From DASPFV01 sp035620975 (GTDB taxonomy: Bacteria > Acidobacteriota > Vicinamibacteria > Vicinamibacterales > 2-12-FULL-66-21): 10,480 nt of DNA. The notes under the pieces were generated by a model. It was not told the origin of the DNA. It did no database searches and saw only the letters and a list, made by a program, of their open reading frames with translations. Positions 5,924-10,480 of the stretch are shown here, piece by piece (the first letter of the stretch is position 1; each line of letters begins with the position of its first letter). The DNA lies in assembly GCA_035620975.1 (NCBI GenBank), contig DASPFV010000128.1, positions 1 to 10,480 on the forward strand, read 5' to 3'. The position numbers and the translations under genes are program-made.

Positions 5924-8074
5924 ATGCGACCGATGTCCTTCTCGACGAAGATCCTCGTCGGCCTCGCAGCCGGGATTCTGCTGGGGCTGCTTCTCGGGGA
6001 GCGGGCGGGCGTCCTCGCCTGGGCGGCGGAAGGGTTCGTCAGGCTGCTCCAGATGACGGTGCTCCCGTACGTCACGCTGTCCATCATCGGCAGCCTCGGG
6101 AGCCTGCAACTGCACGAGGCGCGGCGGCTGGCCTTGCGGGCGGGCGCGGTGCTCGTGGTCCTCTGGGGGATCGCGCTGAGCTTCGCCCTCGTCATTCCCG
6201 TGACCTTTCCCGGGGTCGAGAGCGCGTCGTTCTTCAGCACGACCCTGGTCGAGCGCCGGCCGCCCTTCGATTTCGTGAACCTCTACATCCCGTCGAACCC
6301 CTTCCATTCGCTCGCCAACAACGTGGTGCCGGCAGTGGTGCTGTTCTCGGTGATCGTCGGCGTGGCGCTCATCGGCGTACCGCGGCGGCAGATCGTCCTC
6401 GACGTGCTGGGGGTTGCCGGGGACGCGCTGTCGCGGGCGACGCGCCTCATCGCCGGTCTGACGCCCTATGGACTGTTTGCCATTGCCGCCAACGCGGCTG
6501 GGACCATGAGCCTGGAGCAGATCGGCCGGCTCCAGGTCTACGTCGTCTCGTACGTACTCGTTGCACTGCTGGTGAGTCTCTGGGTGCTGCCGGGACTCGT
6601 GGCCGCGCTCACGCCGATCCGGGTCCGCGAGATCTTCGCGCTCACGCGGAACGCGCTGATCACGGCCTTCGTCACGGGTGACCTGTTCATCGTCCTGCCA
6701 GTCCTCATCGCGTCGAGCCGCACGTTGATCGAGCAGCACGGGCTGGCCGGGGCGCACGCCTCGGCGCTGCCAGACGTGATCGTGCCCGCGTCGTTCAATT
6801 TCCCCCACACCGGCAAGCTGCTGTCGCTCAGCTTCGTGCTGTTCGCCGGCTGGTTTGCCGATGCCGCCGTTCCGCTCGCCGAGTACCCGCGGCTGGCGTT
6901 CACGGGCCTGGTCACCTTCTTCGGCAGTCTGAACGTCGCCGTCCCGTTCCTGCTCGACCTGTTCCGGATCCCGGCCGACACGTTCCAGCTCTTCCTGGCG
7001 AGCGGCGTGATCAACTCGCGTTTCGGCACGCTGGTGGCGGCGGTTCACACGATCGCCGTGGCGCTGCTCGGCACCTGCGCGATGGCCGGCGCGCTGCGCT
7101 GGGATCGAGGCTCCCTCCTGCGCTACGCGGCCGTCACGCTGACGCTCACGGTGGCGGTACTGGGCGGGACCCGCCTCCTGTTCTCGCAGGTCCTCGATCA
7201 GCGTTACACGAAGGACCAGGTCCTGGCCGGCATGCACCTGTTGCGGGGCTCCGTCGACGCGATCGATCACGAGACCACCCCGGCCCCGCCGGCGTCAGCA
7301 GAGGGCAGCCGGTTGCAGATGGTGCGGACCCGGGGAGTCCTCCGCGTCGGATACCTGCCGGCTTCGCTGCCGTTCGCGTTCCGGAACGCCAGCGGCGAGC
7401 TGGTGGGATTCGACGTCGAGCTCGCGCACCGCCTGGCGGCCGAGCTCCAGGTCCGTCTGGAGCTCGTGCCGCTCGATCGGGCCGGCTGGCCGGAGCAGCT
7501 GGCTGCCGGGGCGAGCGATCTCGTGATGTCGGGCATCGCCGTTACTACGGATCGAGCCAGCCGGATGACGTTCTCGACGTCCTACATGGACGAGACGGTC
7601 GCGCTCGTCGTCCGGGACGCCGATCGATCGCGTTTCGCGAGCTGGGAGGGGATTCGTGCCGCCGGCCCGGTCACCATTGCCGCTCCCGACGTGCCGTACT
7701 ACGTGGCGATGCTCCGGGAGCTGCTGCCGGGCGCGACCATACGGACGAGCAACGACATCGAGTCGATGCTGGCGAACGCGCCGGCCGACGTCGACGCCAT
7801 CGCGCTGCCGGCCGAGCGCGGGTCGGCCTGGACGCTGCTGTATCCGCAGTTCACCGTCGTCGTGCCGGACCCCGCCGGGATCCGCGTTCCGCTCGCCTAT
7901 CCGCTGGCGGGCGCCGATCAGGCGTTTGCGAGCTTCATCAACACGTGGATCGAGCTCAAGCGGAAGGACCGGACGCTCGACGCGCTGTACGACTACTGGA
8001 TACTGGGCCGGAACGCCGAACCCCGTCGACCCCGCTGGTCGATCCTGCGCAACGTGCTGGGGTGGGTTGACTGA
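5924..8074 (+). CDS. Fusion of a glutamate/dicarboxylate symporter (SDF) membrane domain to a periplasmic family-3 solute-binding domain
   Basis: A 716-residue protein. Residues about 5-390 are a multi-pass domain of the dicarboxylate/amino-acid:cation symporter family: N-terminal helix TKILVGLAAGILLGLLLGE, LQMTVLPYV near 42-50, a hairpin-1 region AFVTGDLFIVLP (248-259) and a TM7 motif FNFPHTG (291-297). Residues 401-420 form an additional helix (YAAVTLTLTVAVLGGTRLLF) preceded by basic residues. A linker follows, then a bacterial family-3 binding-protein domain (about 462-695): GVLRVGYLPASLPFAF (471-486), GELVGFDVELAHRLAAEL (491-508), SDLVMSGIAVTTDRASRMTF (531-550) and a closing YDYWILG (689-695). 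Such domains usually bind amino acids. SDF proteins have both ends in the cytoplasm, so the extra helix would place the binding domain in the periplasm, as uptake requires. Many canonical transport residues are replaced (see findings), so substrate and coupling ion are uncertain. ATG 5924 is the first in frame after a stop; ATG 5933 is an alternative. Confidence 0.92.
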   Translation: MRPMSFSTKILVGLAAGILLGLLLGERAGVLAWAAEGFVRLLQMTVLPYVTLSIIGSLGSLQLHEARRLALRAGAVLVVLWGIALSFALVIPVTFPGVESASFFSTTLVERRPPFDFVNLYIPSNPFHSLANNVVPAVVLFSVIVGVALIGVPRRQIVLDVLGVAGDALSRATRLIAGLTPYGLFAIAANAAGTMSLEQIGRLQVYVVSYVLVALLVSLWVLPGLVAALTPIRVREIFALTRNALITAFVTGDLFIVLPVLIASSRTLIEQHGLAGAHASALPDVIVPASFNFPHTGKLLSLSFVLFAGWFADAAVPLAEYPRLAFTGLVTFFGSLNVAVPFLLDLFRIPADTFQLFLASGVINSRFGTLVAAVHTIAVALLGTCAMAGALRWDRGSLLRYAAVTLTLTVAVLGGTRLLFSQVLDQRYTKDQVLAGMHLLRGSVDAIDHETTPAPPASAEGSRLQMVRTRGVLRVGYLPASLPFAFRNASGELVGFDVELAHRLAAELQVRLELVPLDRAGWPEQLAAGASDLVMSGIAVTTDRASRMTFSTSYMDETVALVVRDADRSRFASWEGIRAAGPVTIAAPDVPYYVAMLRELLPGATIRTSNDIESMLANAPADVDAIALPAERGSAWTLLYPQFTVVVPDPAGIRVPLAYPLAGADQAFASFINTWIELKRKDRTLDALYDYWILGRNAEPRRPRWSILRNVLGWVD

Positions 8075-8078
8075 AAAG

Positions 8079-8131
8079 TTCAGGGTTCAAGGTTCAGGGT
8101 TCGGGTTCAGGGCTCAGTTCAGGGTTCAAGG
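8079..8131 (+). repeat. Degenerate TTCAGGG heptamer array between two transporter genes
   Basis: Reading from 8079 the units are TTCAGGG, TTCAAGG, TTCAGGG, TTCGGG, TTCAGGG, CTCAG, TTCAGGG, TTCAAGG. The 15-mer GTTCAGGGTTCAAGG occurs exactly twice, at 8078-8092 and 8117-8131. The array fills most of the 82-bp gap and begins five bases after the symporter stop. No coding frame or hairpin terminator is evident. Function is unknown; slippage or a short interspersed low-complexity repeat are both possible. Confidence 0.85.
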
Positions 8132-8156
8132 TCCCGGCTCCAGCGAGTGAAAACCC

Positions 8157-9509
8157 ATGACCACATCACACCATGACGATCGAACTCGCCTGGAACGGTG
8201 GCTCGGCGCGTTCACCGAGGTCCACGCCGGGGAGGGCCCGACCTCGCTGCTCCTCGCCGCGAACGTGTTCCTCATCCTGATGGCCTACTACGTGCTGAAG
8301 CCTGTGCGCGAGGCGCTGATCCTCGGCGAGGGGTCGGCCGAGCTCAAGAGCTACATGTCGGCGCTCCAGGTCGTGCTGCTGATGTTCATCGTGCCGGCGT
8401 ACGGCCGCCTGGTGGCGCGGCTGCCCCGCATGCGCCTCATCAACGTCGTCACGGCCATCTTCGCCGGCTGCCTGGTTGCGTTCTTCCTCGCCGCTCAGGC
8501 GGGGCTGCCGATCGCCGTCGTGTTCTTCCTCTGGATCGGCATCTTCAACCTGATGATCGTGGCGCAGTTCTGGTCGTTCGCCAACGACGTCTACTCGAAG
8601 CCCGAAGGCGAGCGGCTGTTCATCATCGTCGGCTTCGGGGCCTCGCTCGGGGCGGTGGTCGGCGCGCGCGTCGCGGATCGGCTCATCGAGCCCCTGGGCA
8701 TCAACCTGCTCCTGCTGCTCGGCGGCGCGCTGCTCGTCGCGCAGGGCCTGGTCACCAACGCGGTCGACCGCCGCGAACGGGCGCGGCTGGCGGCGCGGCC
8801 GGTGGGGCCCAAGCCCCCGGCCAGGCCGGCCGCGGGCAGGAACGCCTTCGCGATGGTGTTCCAGACGCGCTACCTGCTCCTCATCGCGCTCATGCTGATG
8901 CTCCTGAACTGGGTCAACACGACCGGCGAGTACATCCTCGGGAGCATCGTCGAGCACTCGGCGACCGAGGCCGTGGCAGCCGGCGGCGCCGGCGGGCTCT
9001 CGAAGGAACAGATCATCGGCGACTTCTATTCGAAGTACTTCACGATGGTCAACGTCCTCGGCCTCGTGCTGCAGCTCTTCGTCGTGTCGCGCATCGTGAA
9101 GTATCTCGGGGTGGCGTGGGCCGTGATGATCCTGCCGATGATCTCGCTCGGCGCCTACAACATCCTGGTCTTCCTGCCGGTGCTCAACGCGGTGCTGGCC
9201 GCCAAGGTGCTCGAGAATTCGACCGACTATTCGCTGAACAACACGGTCCGGAACATGCTCTTCCTGCCCTGCACCTACGAGCAGAAATTCACGGCCAAGC
9301 AGGCGATCGATTCGTTCTTCGTCCGCATGGGCGACGTGCTCTCCGCGCTGCTCGTGTTCGTCGGCACGACGATGCTGACGTTGCAGCCCCGGGGCTTCGC
9401 GGCGGTCAATGCGCTCCTCGTCGCCTTCTGGCTGGTGCTGGCCTGGCGGGTGGGTCGCGCGTACTCGCAGATGGCTCCCGGAGTGGCGCAGGCCACCGCG
9501 GTGGCGTAG
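8157..9509 (+). CDS. Npt/Tlc (ATP/ADP translocase-like) family membrane transporter
   Basis: A 450-residue, roughly 12-helix membrane protein. Family signs are LLLAANVFLILMAYYVLKPV followed by REALIL in helix 1 (31-56), the FWSFANDVYS motif after the fourth helix (138-147), GFGASLGAVVGARV (159-172), and the C-terminal block from about 351 with ENSTDYSLNN, NMLFLPCTYEQKF and AKQAIDSFFVRMGD (380-393). These parallel the FAN and KAAID segments of nucleotide translocases. A loop rich in Arg, Pro and Ala (203-230) joins the two halves, with a further polar loop at 264-290. Characterised relatives exchange ATP for ADP or import nucleotides in intracellular parasites and plastids; many free-living bacteria carry divergent members of unknown substrate. 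By eye, the lysine of the helix-1 motif is Arg51 here. It is 82 bp downstream of the fused transporter, with a repeat array between, and 51 bp upstream of the histidine kinase. Family fairly sure, substrate not. Confidence 0.85.
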   Translation: MTTSHHDDRTRLERWLGAFTEVHAGEGPTSLLLAANVFLILMAYYVLKPVREALILGEGSAELKSYMSALQVVLLMFIVPAYGRLVARLPRMRLINVVTAIFAGCLVAFFLAAQAGLPIAVVFFLWIGIFNLMIVAQFWSFANDVYSKPEGERLFIIVGFGASLGAVVGARVADRLIEPLGINLLLLLGGALLVAQGLVTNAVDRRERARLAARPVGPKPPARPAAGRNAFAMVFQTRYLLLIALMLMLLNWVNTTGEYILGSIVEHSATEAVAAGGAGGLSKEQIIGDFYSKYFTMVNVLGLVLQLFVVSRIVKYLGVAWAVMILPMISLGAYNILVFLPVLNAVLAAKVLENSTDYSLNNTVRNMLFLPCTYEQKFTAKQAIDSFFVRMGDVLSALLVFVGTTMLTLQPRGFAAVNALLVAFWLVLAWRVGRAYSQMAPGVAQATAVA

Positions 9510-9550
9510 CACGGGCTCGAGGCGCGTACCCCTGATCCAGGCGGACCGGG

Positions 9551-9558
9551 AGGAGGGG
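9551..9558 (+). promoter_or_regulatory. Strong ribosome binding site that fixes a GTG start
   Basis: AGGAGGGG ends two bases before the GTG at 9561. It is the clearest ribosome site in the window. It decides the kinase start, because the in-frame start is GTG 9561 while the nearby ATG at 9559 is in a different frame. Confidence 0.6.
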
Positions 9559-9560
9559 AT

Positions 9561-10358
9561 GTGGCAGATTCGGACACACGGCAGCGGGCAGCCCAGGCGA
9601 TCGAGAACGCCCAGGCCGAGCTGGATCGGGCGCTTGCGGAGCTGGATCGTATGCCGGCCTTCGACGCGGCAGCGGTCGGCTACGTGGCCCACGCGCTGAA
9701 CAACTACCTCACCGTGACGGAGGCGACGCTGGATCTGCTCGATACCGCGCTGCGTCCCGATCCCAATCAGGAAATCGGGCGCTGGCTGCGCGGCCTTCGC
9801 CACGTGAGCAGCCTGATGCAGCACACCATCAGTCAGCTGGTGCGCGTCTCCGCGCCTGGCGACTTCCGGCTGAAACCGGAGCACGTAGACGTCGCTGTGC
9901 TGGTGGAGCGCGCCTGCGCGTACTACCGGGGAGAGGCGCAACGGAAGCACCTCGACATCGTCTTCGACCGCGTCGGAGACGTTCCGGCCGTGTGGGCGGA
10001 TCGGGTCGCCGTGGCGGTCGTGGCGGGAAACCTGATTTCGAACGCGGTGAAGTTTTCGAAGCCCCCGGGGACCATTCACGTCCGGACGATGAACACGCCC
10101 GAAGGGGTGATTACGACCGTGCGTGACTGCGGGCCCGGAATTACCCGGGACGAACGGGAACGGCTGTTTCAGCGCGGTGTCAGGCTGGGCGCCACGCCGA
10201 CAGGGGGCGAGACGTCGAGCGGGTACGGCCTCGCGATCGCCAGGGAGTTCGTGGAGCGCATGGGTGGGCGGATCTGGTGCGACAGCGAGGCCGGGCAGGG
10301 CGCCCGGTTCTCGTTCCTGGTCCCGCACCGGGATCCACCGACGACCTCCATCCATTGA
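9561..10358 (+). CDS. Soluble sensor-less histidine kinase
   Basis: A 265-residue protein with a GTG start. Residues 1-30 form a charged helix. A dimerization/phosphoacceptor helix carries YVAHALNNYLTV (41-52), with His44 as the likely phosphorylated residue in an H-x-x-N-N context resembling NtrB-type H-boxes (HELNN), with Ala in place of the Glu. A second helix spans about 70-96. The HATPase domain is complete: N-box GNLISNAVKFS (156-166), G1 VRDCGPGI (187-194), F-box LFQRG (202-206) and G2 SSGYGLAI (219-226), ending with GGRIWCDSEAGQGARFSF (235-252). There is no transmembrane segment, PAS, GAF or receiver domain, so input must come through a partner protein. The catalytic core looks intact apart from the missing Glu after His44. 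It lies 51 bp downstream of the Npt-like transporter on the same strand and probably shares its transcript. A response regulator partner is not seen and may lie past the right edge. Confidence 0.92.
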   Translation: MADSDTRQRAAQAIENAQAELDRALAELDRMPAFDAAAVGYVAHALNNYLTVTEATLDLLDTALRPDPNQEIGRWLRGLRHVSSLMQHTISQLVRVSAPGDFRLKPEHVDVAVLVERACAYYRGEAQRKHLDIVFDRVGDVPAVWADRVAVAVVAGNLISNAVKFSKPPGTIHVRTMNTPEGVITTVRDCGPGITRDERERLFQRGVRLGATPTGGETSSGYGLAIAREFVERMGGRIWCDSEAGQGARFSFLVPHRDPPTTSIH

Positions 10359-10463
10359 AGCGTGTGAAGGCACCAGGCGCAGCTCGCGGTTCGCGGCTCA
10401 CGACTCGACAGCCGGCACCTGGAAGCTGAGAGCCGAGAGCTCCAGCTGAAAGCTGAGGATGAC
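10359..10463 (+). repeat. Low-complexity intergenic segment with degenerate short repeats
   Basis: The 105-bp gap after the kinase contains near-repeats: CGCGGTTCGCGGCTCACG near 10385, and AAGCTGAG at 10423-10430 and again at 10450-10457, with GAGAGCCGAGAGCTC and CAGCTGA between. The style recalls the heptamer array at 8079, though the unit differs. No terminator hairpin with a T-run is present. Confidence 0.4.
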
Positions 10464-10480
10464 ATGCGCCCTGCTCCCAG
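10464..10480 (+). CDS. Possible start of a further gene (runs off right edge)
   Basis: ATG 10464 is preceded by GAGG at 10455-10458, five bases upstream, in a good ribosome-site position. Only MRPAP can be read before the window ends, so nothing can be said about the product. An overlapping ATG at 10459 in another frame is less well placed. Confidence 0.3.

Noticed and set aside
5423..7270. A 615-codon minus-strand open frame opposite the fused transporter
   Set aside because: Charged low-complexity sequence without recognisable folds; it overlaps a well-supported plus-strand gene.
8166..10373. A 735-codon open frame on the minus strand, antisense to the Npt-like transporter and the kinase
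   Set aside because: Composition is His/Arg/Asp/Gln-rich with no domain, as expected for the antisense of high-GC codons; the plus-strand genes have clear motifs.

Overview
The window is GC-rich, densely coding DNA from a Gram-negative bacterium. It encodes an outer-membrane barrel protein, periplasmic domains and two sigma-54 activators. High GC, intergenic strings of degenerate heptamers and the gene content fit a soil Acidobacteriota of the Vicinamibacteria type, but this is an impression from style and not a proof. I see no phage, transposon, tRNA, rRNA or CRISPR.

Left half, minus strand (transcribed right to left from about 5260 to position 1): two tandem FhlA-like sigma-54 enhancer-binding proteins, each GAF + AAA+ + Fis-type HTH, joined by an ATGA stop/start overlap. 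A 206-bp gap follows, then a 402-residue secreted beta-barrel protein without POTRA domains, and 14 bp further on the start of a secreted protein of unknown function that runs off the left edge. A good -24/-12 sigma-54-like element lies just upstream of the first activator. A weaker one, with a perfect 7-bp inverted repeat about 90 bp upstream of its predicted transcription start, lies in front of the barrel gene. The simplest reading is a self-contained sigma-54 regulatory island that may control its own synthesis and an envelope pair.

Right half, plus strand (about 5549 to the end): a small STAS-domain protein lacking the usual phosphorylatable serine; a 716-residue fusion of a glutamate/dicarboxylate-symporter (SDF) membrane domain to a periplasmic family-3 solute-binding domain, joined by an extra transmembrane helix; a 450-residue transporter of the ATP/ADP translocase-like (Npt/Tlc) family; a soluble histidine kinase with no sensor domain; and probably the first codons of another gene at the right edge. 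The divergent region 5256-5548 separates the two halves and carries a perfect 6-bp dyad.

The most notable item is the symporter-binding protein fusion. By eye its membrane domain has lost nearly all canonical substrate- and sodium-binding residues of the family. I did not find a clearly new multi-gene system. The regulatory layout on the minus strand and the fused transporter are the parts most worth testing.
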